Below, piece after piece: positions 36,813-45,211 of a stretch of DNA of 64,000 bases. The notes beneath the pieces were generated by a model. The model saw nothing but the letters and a program-made list of their open reading frames with translations, searched no databases and was not told where the DNA came from. Numbering within the stretch: position 1 is the stretch's first letter; each line of letters begins with the position of its first letter. Made by a program: the position numbers and the translations under genes. The stretch is from Phormidium willei BDU 130791 (lineage in GTDB: Bacteria; Cyanobacteriota; Cyanobacteriia; Cyanobacteriales; Geitlerinemataceae), in assembly GCA_001637315.1 (NCBI GenBank), contig LSZA01000002.1, positions 34,070 to 98,069 on the forward strand, in the 5' to 3' direction.

Positions 36813-37143
36813 GCGTGTTTCCTCAGATTGCGGTGGAATCGCGGCGATCGCTCATCGTTGAGATGCGGCGTATTCCTGAGTTTGGGAGCGATCGCCTCGA
36901 TCATTGAGACAATCAGTCTGCTATCTGTGTTACTTTTTACTGAAGTCAAGGTTAGAAAATCTTTAAGATTTGCTTAAGTAACACCGAGGTTGTTTTTCTA
37001 GGTTGAACCTAACGATTTGATCTGAATCTATTGTGAGGAGTATATCGGAGAAAATCAACTAAAACTCAAGTTAATTTACAAAAATCCGCAACGGTTGTTT
37101 GTTAAGATAGTCAACATTTGTATATAAAAATTCATTGATAATC
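36813..37143. promoter_or_regulatory. divergent control region hoxE / hypE
   Basis: 331 bases with both promoters. On the minus strand TTGACT (36949-36944) and AGATAG (36926-36921) are 17 bases apart and could serve hoxE, though the -10 is weak. On the plus strand TTGTTA (37099-37104) and TATAAA (37123-37128) are 18 apart, which would leave a leader of under 10 bases before hypE. GCGATCGC occurs twice. No LexA or NtcA site was assigned. Confidence 0.35.
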
Positions 37144-38181
37144 ATGACAAACATTAACATCGGCTCCTTTGCCTGTCCCCTTCCCCTAGACCAATACCCC
37201 CATGTCCTGTTGGCTCATGGGGGAGGAGGACGGTTAATGCAGCAATTGATTAATCAGGTGTTTCTACCGGCGTTTGGGTCGTCCAAGCAAGTCCAGCATG
37301 ACGCGGCGACGTTGAGCCTCAATGGCGATCGCCTAGCCTTAACCACCGATTCTTATGTCGTTCATCCCCTGTTCTTCCCCGGTGGCGATATTGGGTCGAT
37401 GGCGGTCTATGGAACGGTCAATGATTTAGCCATGGCGGGGGCATCTCCTCAATACCTAACGGCCGGGTTTATCTTAGAAGAAGGCCTCCCCATGTCCATT
37501 CTCTGGCAAGTGGTGCAATCGATGGCCGCCGCCGCTGAGAGAGCGGGGGTACAAATTGTTACAGGAGATACCAAAGTCGTCGATCGCGGCAAAGGAGATG
37601 GCATCTTTATCAACACCGCTGGCGTGGGAGTTGTGGCCGGCGATCGCACGATATCCCCCACAGAAGTCCAAGTGGGAGATGTGGTGTTAGTAAACGGTGA
37701 CATTGGCCGTCATGGCATTGCCATTATGGCGGTTCGCGAGGGGTTAATGTTTGAGACGGCTATTGAAAGTGACTCGGCCCCGGTGGCAGCGGACGTGTTG
37801 GCCCTGCTAGATGCGGGAATTGAGGTGCATTGTCTGCGAGATTTAACCCGAGGGGGCCTGGCGAGTGCCTTGAATGAGATTGCCGTGGCGGCGAATCTAG
37901 GGATTCGCCTGGATGAAAGGGCGATCGCCGTCCGCGATGATGTCCAGGGGGCCTGTGAAATTCTCGGTTTTGACCCTTTATATTTAGCCAATGAGGGGCG
38001 GTTTGTGGCCTTTGTTCCCCCAGATCAAGTCCAGGCGGCCTTAGAGTGTTTAGGAGACGGGGCCGCTGAGATTGGCGTCGTCACGGAAACGAGCAAACCT
38101 CCGGTTACCATGATGAGTGAGATTGGTTCTCTGCGAACGGTAGACTTATTAAGTGGGGAACAGTTGCCACGGATCTGTTAG
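37144..38181 (+). CDS. hypE: hydrogenase maturation protein HypE
   Basis: 345 aa from the ATG at 37144 (a TTG at 37135 is in frame). It is a PurM/ThiL-type ATPase: [14 protein letters not shown] at the N-terminus, [47 protein letters not shown] and [15 protein letters not shown]. The C-terminus is the invariant PRIC, whose Cys is carbamoylated by HypF and dehydrated by HypE to a thiocyanate, giving the CN ligand of the NiFe centre. No other hyp gene is in the window. It diverges from hoxE and converges on parA with a four-base stop overlap. Confidence 0.97.
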   Translation: MTNINIGSFACPLPLDQYPHVLLAHGGGGRLMQQLINQVFLPAFGSSKQVQHDAATLSLNGDRLALTTDSYVVHPLFFPGGDIGSMAVYGTVNDLAMAGASPQYLTAGFILEEGLPMSILWQVVQSMAAAAERAGVQIVTGDTKVVDRGKGDGIFINTAGVGVVAGDRTISPTEVQVGDVVLVNGDIGRHGIAIMAVREGLMFETAIESDSAPVAADVLALLDAGIEVHCLRDLTRGGLASALNEIAVAANLGIRLDERAIAVRDDVQGACEILGFDPLYLANEGRFVAFVPPDQVQAALECLGDGAAEIGVVTETSKPPVTMMSEIGSLRTVDLLSGEQLPRIC

Positions 38182-38954
38182 AGGAGATACTCTTTGGGAG
38201 TATTTTGGGTTTGAGGTGCGATCGCCCGAATCACCCGTTCATAGGGGTCAATCAGTTTACGATTGCGGCTGAAGCGGTGGATGGGTTGTCCCACAAAACT
38301 CGCTTCAGCGAACTGGATGGATTTGGGAACGGGTTTAAAGATCGTCACCTGATGATGGCGTTTTTTTAATTCTTCCAAGACACGCCGCGTCATGAGAGTG
38401 TTTTCCGCCATTGTGGGCAAGACTCCCAGCAATCGCAAACGCAGATTATAGGTTTTGCGGATATCAGAGATTTCATCAAAGAGGCGATCGAGGCCCCGCA
38501 GCGAATAATACTGACATTGCACCGGCACTAACACCGCATCGGCCGCCGCCAACGCATTGAGTGTCAGCAATCCCATATTAGGGGGACAGTCGATGAGAAT
38601 GTTGGTATAGCGAGTTTGTAGCGACTTGAGTTGCTCTTTGAGGACAAAGAAACGTTTGGGATCCTCGGAAATTTCGTTTTCCGCCTTAGCCAGAGTGCTA
38701 TCCGTGGGCAAAATATGTAGCCCCATCTCCGTCTCAATAATCGGTTCCTCGGGGGTTTCCTGGCGCGTCATCACGTCGTAACTGCCAATTTGGTCTTTTT
38801 CCATATCGATGCCAAATCCCATGGTGAGATTGCCCTGGGGGTCTAAGTCCACCGCCAAACAACTTTGACTTTGGGCTAATAATCCCCCCAGTGCGATAGT
38901 GGAGGTTGTTTTCCCCACGCCCCCCTTCGGACTGGCAATTGCAACGATCGCCAC
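38178..38954 (-). CDS. ParA-family ATPase (orphan)
   Basis: 258 aa from a GTG at 38954, preceded by AAGGGG with eight bases between; the longer TTG frame to 39005 is rejected. The deviant Walker A motif [11 protein letters not shown] (residues 8-18) has the signature Lys10 of ParA/MinD ATPases; Walker A' is [14 protein letters not shown], and [21 protein letters not shown] is the switch region. No ParB or parS is adjacent. Such orphans position plasmids, carboxysomes or other cargo by dynamic gradients on the nucleoid; cargo unknown here. Its stop overlaps that of hypE by four bases. Confidence 0.9.
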   Translation of the reverse strand: MAIVAIASPKGGVGKTTSTIALGGLLAQSQSCLAVDLDPQGNLTMGFGIDMEKDQIGSYDVMTRQETPEEPIIETEMGLHILPTDSTLAKAENEISEDPKRFFVLKEQLKSLQTRYTNILIDCPPNMGLLTLNALAAADAVLVPVQCQYYSLRGLDRLFDEISDIRKTYNLRLRLLGVLPTMAENTLMTRRVLEELKKRHHQVTIFKPVPKSIQFAEASFVGQPIHRFSRNRKLIDPYERVIRAIAPQTQNTPKEYLL

Positions 38955-38961
38955 GGCTGAA

Positions 38962-38967
38962 CCCCTT
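38962..38967 (-). promoter_or_regulatory. Shine-Dalgarno AAGGGG deciding the ParA start
   Basis: AAGGGG on the minus strand with eight bases before the GTG at 38954. It is the reason for choosing that start over the TTG 51 bases upstream. Confidence 0.5.
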
Positions 38968-39124
38968 AATTCGACAACACTTCGGCACGGTTTGCACCTT
39001 CCCAACTATACCGGATTTCGGGAAAGGGTCTGGATTCTCCTGGAGGTCTTAGCGGACTCTCCCTTGGCTGGGATGATTCTGTTGCCATAATAGAAGAGTC
39101 CCCAGTCTAGGGTTGAACACCACC

Positions 39125-39778
39125 ATGGCACTTCAGACTCAGATTTGTCCACCCTTGGAAAACGGCGATCGCCTCAGCTACCGGGAATTTGAGCGACGTT
39201 ACGCGGCGATGCCCCAACTTCAGAAAGCGGAATTAGTTGAAGGAGTTGTATATATGGCCTCGCCGCTACGGTTTACCACTCATGCCGAACCCCATGGTCG
39301 TCTCATTACCTGGTTAGGAGTATATCAGTCCGCCACTCCCAACGCAGCAATGGGCATTGAACCCACGGTTCGCCTCGATGCTGACAACGAATTTCAACCC
39401 GATGGCGTGTTGTTGATTCCCGGTGGGGGTTCTCAACTGAGTCAAGAAGGGTATATTCAAGGTTCCCCGGAACTGGTGGTTGAAGTTGCCGCCAGTAGTG
39501 CGGCGATCGATTTGGGGGACAAAAAACGGGTGTATCGACGTAATGGGGTTCAGGAATATCTGGTTTGGCAAATCTTTGATGAACAACTGGATTGGTTCTA
39601 TCTTGGAGAAGGTGTTTATCAGTCTATTACCCCGGATGATGAGGGGATTCTCCGTAGTCGTGTTTTTCCGGGGTTATGGTTGAATCGGCCGCAACTGTTG
39701 CAAAATAACCTGGCAGCTGTGCTTAATACGCTACAACTGGGGCTGCAATCTTCGGAACATGAGGCGTTTGTTCAATAA
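39125..39778 (+). CDS. Uma2 family (DUF820) restriction-endonuclease-like protein
   Basis: 217 aa from the ATG at 39125 (a TTG four codons upstream is less likely). The PD-(D/E)XK-like fold is read from EPTVRLDADNEFQPDGVLLI and SPELVVEVAASSAAIDLGDKKRVYRRNGVQEYLVW, where Asp of FQPDG, Glu of VVEV and Lys of DKK are the probable catalytic set. Uma2 proteins are numerous in cyanobacteria and of unknown role. A near-identical fragment occurs 2.4 kb downstream in the same orientation, on the far side of the NTPase pair. Confidence 0.88.
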   Translation: MALQTQICPPLENGDRLSYREFERRYAAMPQLQKAELVEGVVYMASPLRFTTHAEPHGRLITWLGVYQSATPNAAMGIEPTVRLDADNEFQPDGVLLIPGGGSQLSQEGYIQGSPELVVEVAASSAAIDLGDKKRVYRRNGVQEYLVWQIFDEQLDWFYLGEGVYQSITPDDEGILRSRVFPGLWLNRPQLLQNNLAAVLNTLQLGLQSSEHEAFVQ

Positions 39779-39794
39779 AAAAAGACCTCATTAT

Positions 39795-40361
39795 TTAGTT
39801 GTCTAATTTTTCTTTATAAATCTCTTCATCTTCCGGCAATACAAAGGTTCCCACCCGCCAATCATAAAAATCTGGACATCGCCAAATAAAATAGCGAATT
39901 ACGAAGGGAGGAACAATCAACACCACGGCAGTTCGTAAATTGTTCCGCCAACATTCGCGAACTTGATTCAAATGACTGAGAATTGCTGGAATATCCTGAG
40001 TATCGTATTGATGTAAATCATGAGTTTCCCAACCCAAAGCCCGTTTGGCATCCTCATAGCCTAAAATAGCTTGTTCTAAACCACGAACCACTAACACATC
40101 AAACCGTTCCTGTTGCCAACGTTTCATGGCCTCGGGATATAATGACTGTGATTGGCGATCAAGATCTAACACAGAGACACGCCGAAACTGCGTTTGCAAC
40201 CGCTGCAAAACTATTTCCCCTTGCTGTGGTGAAGCTTGTACAAAACAAAAACCAGCTCCCTCATTGTTGGCGATCGCCCGTAACAACAGACTCAGAACCT
40301 CCTCCTGACTTTCGGGTTCAAGTTCCGTCTCATCCCAACTAATAAATTCCTCAACATTCAT
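39795..40361 (-). CDS. hypothetical partner of P-loop NTPase
   Basis: 188 aa from the ATG at 40361, four bases after the stop of the NTPase gene (40366); a GTG at 40382 would overlap it. No Walker A is visible, though the layout (GAGFCFVQASPQQGEIVLQ; VSVLDLDR; FDVLVVRGLEQAI; AVVLIVPPFVIRYFIWRCPDFYDWR) recalls a P-loop NTPase that has lost its nucleotide loop. From memory the PPxxxRxxxxxCPDFYDWRxGxF stretch is found in cyanobacterial STAND-like TPR ATPases. Tight coupling with the NTPase suggests the two form a complex. Function unknown. Confidence 0.7.
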   Translation of the reverse strand: MNVEEFISWDETELEPESQEEVLSLLLRAIANNEGAGFCFVQASPQQGEIVLQRLQTQFRRVSVLDLDRQSQSLYPEAMKRWQQERFDVLVVRGLEQAILGYEDAKRALGWETHDLHQYDTQDIPAILSHLNQVRECWRNNLRTAVVLIVPPFVIRYFIWRCPDFYDWRVGTFVLPEDEEIYKEKLDN

Positions 40362-40365
40362 CGCC

Positions 40366-41742
40366 TTAACCCCCAGAATCACTCTTAGAAAATAACGCCC
40401 AACGCTCTCGAAATGGCTTCGATCCCCGAATCAGAGGATGGACATCGTACCAGCGAATTACATCCTCTTCAACTTCATCAAAAAAGCGATATTCCAAAAT
40501 ACAACGTCGTCCCAACAAATCTCGATATAATCCATCCAAATCATTCAGCTTAGTCTTGTTCTGATGAACCTGAAACAGAAGTTCCCATTCATGTTCCATC
40601 ACCGCATCTAAATAAGCTGGACGAAAATCGGCGATCGCCCGTTTAACTTGTTTCATCCGAATTGGCAGTTGAGAGGTGCGGTTAATGGCATTGCGGATGA
40701 TGTGCATTAAATCCCGCAAATGTCCCCCGCAGCTTAAACATAGCAACACCACAACATCCTCAGTTTCAAACACATCAGGAACCAGCAATAATCCATCAAT
40801 CTGTTCCATCACCCGCCGTTCCATCGCTAAGCGTAATCGTTGGATTCCCTCATCCACGGCTTCCCCATCACGATTCTGCACCATCACCATCGGTAAAATT
40901 TGGGGTTTGCCATAGATATCTTGTAAATTACTCGCTGAGCGAGAATAGAGCAGCGAAATGGGTGCAGTATAAACCATATGGCAATTCAGAGAGCGCATCA
41001 ATTCAGAGCGATTGATGAAGATTTCTTCGAGGTTCGTCATCTTATCTGGCTCTTGAATTTGGGCAATTCGGTCTAAATTATCAGCAATAATAACAATGCG
41101 ATTATGTCCGGCTTCCAACTGTTGTTTAGCATTGCCAATAAACTCATTGAGTGCCTTGACTAAAGACTCGGTGTTGGCTTCAACGAGCTTGCGAATTTCA
41201 TCCCGTTTATTGGGTTCTGTCCGTACCGCTGCGGTGATTTTTGAAAGTAAAGGAATCGCAACTTGTATATTAATCTGATTCAGCGAGACATCCGTCAACG
41301 CTAACTCTTTTAGAGTCTCCCATCTTGCCTCTAACCAATTCCAAATCGGGGCATAATCCACCTCACCCTGTAACTTCTCCAGTAACTGTCGGGTACAGGA
41401 GAGCAAAATATCCTGGTACTGGGTATCCTGAAAACTCAAATCTCCGGCATCTTCCGTCGCTGCCGCAAAATACACGACGACACAACCCTGCTGTTCTAAA
41501 TAGGCTGCTAGTCGCTTAAGTTCCGTGGATTTGCCACTACCACGATGTCCCGAATAGAGTTGATAGGTATTATCCTCTTCTTTCAGGATATAGCCTCCTA
41601 ACTCAGTCAAAATATCTTCATCCCCCCGTACCTCCTGGAAATCCACATAGCGAGGATCGCCCGCTTCTAGTGGCGAATCCGGCTTAAACGAATTAAACAA
41701 ATCTTTAAGGATAGCGGCATCGGGATTGGGGGTGAACAGCAT
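40366..41742 (-). CDS. P-loop NTPase of unknown function
   Basis: 458 aa from an ATG at 41742. Walker A is YSGHRGSGKSTELKRLA at about residue 66, Walker B is RIVIIADNLDRIA at about 218, and sensor-like TAPISLLYSR follows. C-terminal sequence SCGGHLRDLMHIIRNAI suggests the lid and winged helix of an AAA/Cdc6- or STAND-type ATPase. No nuclease, membrane or repeat domain is visible. It is the first gene of a two-gene unit with the 188-aa protein, and the unit is flanked by direct copies of Uma2 DNA. An anti-phage or toxin role is only a guess. Confidence 0.75.
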   Translation of the reverse strand: MLFTPNPDAAILKDLFNSFKPDSPLEAGDPRYVDFQEVRGDEDILTELGGYILKEEDNTYQLYSGHRGSGKSTELKRLAAYLEQQGCVVVYFAAATEDAGDLSFQDTQYQDILLSCTRQLLEKLQGEVDYAPIWNWLEARWETLKELALTDVSLNQINIQVAIPLLSKITAAVRTEPNKRDEIRKLVEANTESLVKALNEFIGNAKQQLEAGHNRIVIIADNLDRIAQIQEPDKMTNLEEIFINRSELMRSLNCHMVYTAPISLLYSRSASNLQDIYGKPQILPMVMVQNRDGEAVDEGIQRLRLAMERRVMEQIDGLLLVPDVFETEDVVVLLCLSCGGHLRDLMHIIRNAINRTSQLPIRMKQVKRAIADFRPAYLDAVMEHEWELLFQVHQNKTKLNDLDGLYRDLLGRRCILEYRFFDEVEEDVIRWYDVHPLIRGSKPFRERWALFSKSDSGG

Positions 41743-41867
41743 AAGACAGGACTCGCGAACTCCTACCGTCCATTATCTCTTATGGTGGGTGGATTGTCTG
41801 CGATCGCCACAGATTAACCATACTGGATTTTAGGAAGGAGTCTGGATTAGAGGATCGTGGATGTCTC
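41743..41867. other. intergenic region with remnant of Uma2 upstream DNA
   Basis: 41816-41848 matches 39004-39036 (upstream of the intact Uma2 gene) at 27 of 33 positions by eye, so the remnant keeps some of the original upstream sequence. The NTPase gene promoter must also lie here. Confidence 0.6.
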
Positions 41868-42002
41868 GAAGGTTCCCCGGAACGGGTGGTTGAAATTGCG
41901 GCTAGTCGTGCGGCGATCGATTTGGGGGACAAAAAACGGGTGTATCGACGTAATGGGGTTCAGGAATATCTCGTTTGGCAAATCTTTGATGAACCACTCG
42001 AT
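41868..42002 (+). pseudogene. Uma2 remnant (central part only)
   Basis: 41871-42000 aligns without gaps to 39461-39590 of the intact Uma2 gene, with eight mismatches in 130 bases. In that frame it reads GSPERVVEIAASRAAIDLGD, KKRVYRRNGVQEYLVWQ, then leaves homology after DEPLD. The N-terminal 110 codons and the C-terminal 60 are missing. It has no start of its own. It is therefore a decayed or truncated second copy, in the same orientation as the intact one. Confidence 0.9.
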
Positions 42003-42107
42003 ATTTTATTCGTTAAAAATAAGCGAAATTTGTGACAAATCAGGGGTTAGACTTAGCAAATTACTATTGCATTTTACCGATTTTATCTTCGAGACCAACC
42101 CATTTTC

Positions 42108-45100
42108 TCAGCCCATTTTCTCAGCATTGAGAGCATCAATAGCCTTCAACAGCGTCTCGACGCGTTGGGCAAAACTATGCTCTTGACGAATCCGCTGAGA
42201 TAACGCCAGTCGTTGCGATACTGTACTCTCGCGGCGGCGTAAACAGTCTTGAACCAATACACCTAACTTCTCAGGCTCATCATAACAGGCGATCGCATCC
42301 CCAAACACCGCCTCAATGCCCACCACCGCATCCGACACAATCATAGCCCCACAAGCCGCCGCATCAAAAAGACGATTCGAGAAAAACCCATCCTCACGCA
42401 TCGTATCCCAATGGTCATTCAACACCACTCCCGCCGCCGTATAATACTGTCGCAACTGGTCATTAGCAATATGAGTTCCTCGCACATAATGCGACGGTAA
42501 AAAAGCCTCCCAACGACTTCCATACACCGCCACATCTAACCCCGCCGCCACCGCATCTCGCACAATTGGACGATACACCTGGCGTGAATTGCCAACAAAT
42601 AACACCTCCGGGATTTTAGCATCTAAACTTGAGTCAGGATAGAAGCGAGAAGGGTCTGTACATTGCAATAGTGGCTGTACCTGAACCTGAACCTGGGATT
42701 GTAACCGGTTAGCATAGAGTTGTGAGGCAACAAATACCTGATCATATTGCTCATATTCCTCCAGAGAAACCTGTTCGGGATGACTGATGAGCCAAAGAAG
42801 ATTAAGCTGATGGGGTTGTGGTTTGTAATTACTCAATCCTCGCAAGACAATCGCCACATCGTCGCCTAAACTTTGGGAACATTGCCAATCGGGGAGGATA
42901 TCAATCCGCACAGAATGTCCCAACTGCTCAAACCCTCGTTTCAAGCCTTGCGCTAGGTGATAATCTCCCCATTCTTGGACTTGGTTTTGATGAGGAACCC
43001 CAATCTTAAGACTAATTCGATAGCAGTTTGTCATCGTCTCTTTGAGACTGGTAAACACCGTTTGAGCGCGATGACGATAGGTATGACAATCTCGAATCTG
43101 AGTCTGTAATTGAGCTATTTTTTTCTGTCGTAATCGCTCATCACTTAGATAAGTGTGTAACACAGATTCCAGGGATTCAGGAGAGTCAAAGGTGGGGAGT
43201 AAACCGCCAAACACCTCATCGTTGCCTAGTTTGCCATTGGTCACCACTAACGCTCCCGCTGCGATCGCATCAAAGACCCGAGAATTAACAGATCCCCAAT
43301 TTTTGGTGACTGTATTCGCATCATCAATGACAATCTTAGTAGAACGATAGACCTGTGGAAGTTGCTCATAAGACACCGCTCCCCGATAATAGTCTTGAAA
43401 CTCAGGAAATTCCTGCCAATGATGACCATAAAGAGCAAAGCGATAGGGAAGTTTTTCAGGACGTAAACAAGTGATAATTTCCCGAGGGACATTCCAAAAA
43501 TTACCGGCAAAACAATAGTCAGACTCGAACTCCTCAAGGGGTAATATTTTATCCGAAAATCGCTCAGGATTGGTGGCAATTCGCAGTTGAGTGACGGCTT
43601 TAGAAAGCTGCTGGCTGAGATAGTCCACCCCAGCGTCAGAGGATGACCAAACTAAGTCATAGTCGGCTATTGATGGAGTTTTAGCCCAAGCCTCAAACCA
43701 ATTGCGAATCCAAGCTACTTTAATCAAACGTGGTTTGGCGTTTTTGAGTTGGCTTAAATCATAATCCTGTCGCATCGCAATTAGGACATCTAACTGATGC
43801 ACATCATACCAAGACTTTCCTTGAGCTTTTGAGAGATAATAGATGCTCCAACCATACTGTTTACTGAGTTGTTCTCCTAACTCTAACGCCGTGAAATAAT
43901 CCCCCGCTGCTGCGTCGAGTTTTGCCTCAGTCACCGCAAAGCCAACTCGTAGTGGATATCCAGTCCAATAGCGATCGCAGTCAAAGAAATCCGCCAAATG
44001 ACGACGGCGAAGATAATAGCCAAATTGACGTTCTAAATACTGACGATTATTGCCAATCTTGGCGAGAAACGAACTCGGAAGCTGACGACTAAAGCGAGAA
44101 ATCCCCCGATGATGTTGAGCGGTTAAATGATTAGCACAAATAACGGATTTTTGCAACTGTTTTTGATAGCGTAAACAGAGGTCAATATCCTCATAGCCAT
44201 AAAAATAGGTCTCATTAAACCCCCCTAAGTCCAGAAAGTCTTGACGACGACAAAGCATCATCGCTCCCGTGACTCCAGGAACTCGCCAAGGTTGATGAAT
44301 ATTATCTCTGAGATCAGGATTATCTCGCACTTCAAAGGGAGAGAAACTGGCAAAGGGATTATAAAAATCAAATTGTACCCCCAGATGTTGCGTTCCTGGG
44401 GAGTGATGAGTCGAAGTTGCCAGTTTATCCAAGAGTTTCACCCCTACGACTCCCACCGTCTCATCTTCCAAAATTGTCGCTAAATCTGCCAAAATATCTT
44501 GACAGAAACTGATGTCATTATTGGTAAACAGTAACAAGTTGGCATTCGTCTGTTGAGCCGCCAGATTATTCGACTCGGAGAAACTATAGTTTTGCTCTCG
44601 GGCCAAAACTTGAATCGGGAGTTTATTTTGCCAACGCTGACAAACGGCTAAACTCTCATCGCTGGAGTCATGATCCACAACAATCAGTTCCAGGTTGGTA
44701 TAACGATTGTGGATTTCAATCGAAGAAAAGAGGTCTTCGAGTAACGTCGCCCCATCGCGATTGAGAATAATTAGGGCAATCTTAGGGTTTGTAGTGAGGG
44801 CTTGTGGAGGATGATAGACGAGGGTGGAACTCGACGTGGCTGGGGGGAGAGTTAACCGTTGTCCCTGGGGGCCGAGTTTTACCCAGATGGGGGAGTGGGG
44901 CAGATCGCGATCGCAGCCGTGGCCCGTCACACGGACTGCAACCGGTTCATGGCTGTTGATAGAAGGGGGGATTTTCAGTTCAAAACCATGTCGGCCCTGA
45001 CTCTTAAGAAACCGGGCTACATCAGGGCGATGGCTTTGGGCGGGATACGTCCCCAGGAGAGTGTCGTCAATATAGACATCAACCCAGAGGGGTTTATCGG

Positions 45101-45155
45101 GGTCTTGTTTGTGGTAAATCCAACCATAGATGAAGTCAGGAGTTACCAGTTGCAA
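42108..45155 (-). CDS. multi-domain glycosyltransferase (GT2 plus GT4/DUF3880-like domains)
   Basis: 1015 aa counted from a TTG at 45155, the only possible start in this frame after the preceding stop. Order: a beta-rich N-terminal domain (about 1-110), a GT2 domain (about 120-370; IALIILNRDGATLLEDL, LIVVDHDSSDES, FTNNDISF, MMLCRRQDFLDLGGFNETYFYGYEDIDLC with the ED...D catalytic block), then two GT-B-like halves (about 410-690 and 715-1010; SRVFDAIAAGALVVTNG and NRLFDAAACGAMIVSDA). It probably builds surface polysaccharide. The frame is open upstream through the end of the TPR gene, and a -1 slip on the A10 run would fuse the two proteins (see findings). Confidence 0.87.
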   Translation of the reverse strand: MQLVTPDFIYGWIYHKQDPDKPLWVDVYIDDTLLGTYPAQSHRPDVARFLKSQGRHGFELKIPPSINSHEPVAVRVTGHGCDRDLPHSPIWVKLGPQGQRLTLPPATSSSTLVYHPPQALTTNPKIALIILNRDGATLLEDLFSSIEIHNRYTNLELIVVDHDSSDESLAVCQRWQNKLPIQVLAREQNYSFSESNNLAAQQTNANLLLFTNNDISFCQDILADLATILEDETVGVVGVKLLDKLATSTHHSPGTQHLGVQFDFYNPFASFSPFEVRDNPDLRDNIHQPWRVPGVTGAMMLCRRQDFLDLGGFNETYFYGYEDIDLCLRYQKQLQKSVICANHLTAQHHRGISRFSRQLPSSFLAKIGNNRQYLERQFGYYLRRRHLADFFDCDRYWTGYPLRVGFAVTEAKLDAAAGDYFTALELGEQLSKQYGWSIYYLSKAQGKSWYDVHQLDVLIAMRQDYDLSQLKNAKPRLIKVAWIRNWFEAWAKTPSIADYDLVWSSSDAGVDYLSQQLSKAVTQLRIATNPERFSDKILPLEEFESDYCFAGNFWNVPREIITCLRPEKLPYRFALYGHHWQEFPEFQDYYRGAVSYEQLPQVYRSTKIVIDDANTVTKNWGSVNSRVFDAIAAGALVVTNGKLGNDEVFGGLLPTFDSPESLESVLHTYLSDERLRQKKIAQLQTQIRDCHTYRHRAQTVFTSLKETMTNCYRISLKIGVPHQNQVQEWGDYHLAQGLKRGFEQLGHSVRIDILPDWQCSQSLGDDVAIVLRGLSNYKPQPHQLNLLWLISHPEQVSLEEYEQYDQVFVASQLYANRLQSQVQVQVQPLLQCTDPSRFYPDSSLDAKIPEVLFVGNSRQVYRPIVRDAVAAGLDVAVYGSRWEAFLPSHYVRGTHIANDQLRQYYTAAGVVLNDHWDTMREDGFFSNRLFDAAACGAMIVSDAVVGIEAVFGDAIACYDEPEKLGVLVQDCLRRRESTVSQRLALSQRIRQEHSFAQRVETLLKAIDALNAEKMG

Positions 45156-45211
45156 TTCCCCCTGAAGATCCTCTGGATTATGAGTTTCGGGTTGGGCTAG
45201 AGGTGTTGAGG

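Noticed and set aside
41857..42186. 109-aa frame over the Uma2 remnant
   Set aside because: It reads the remnant in the wrong frame; the homologous frame has no start and stops matching after 42002.
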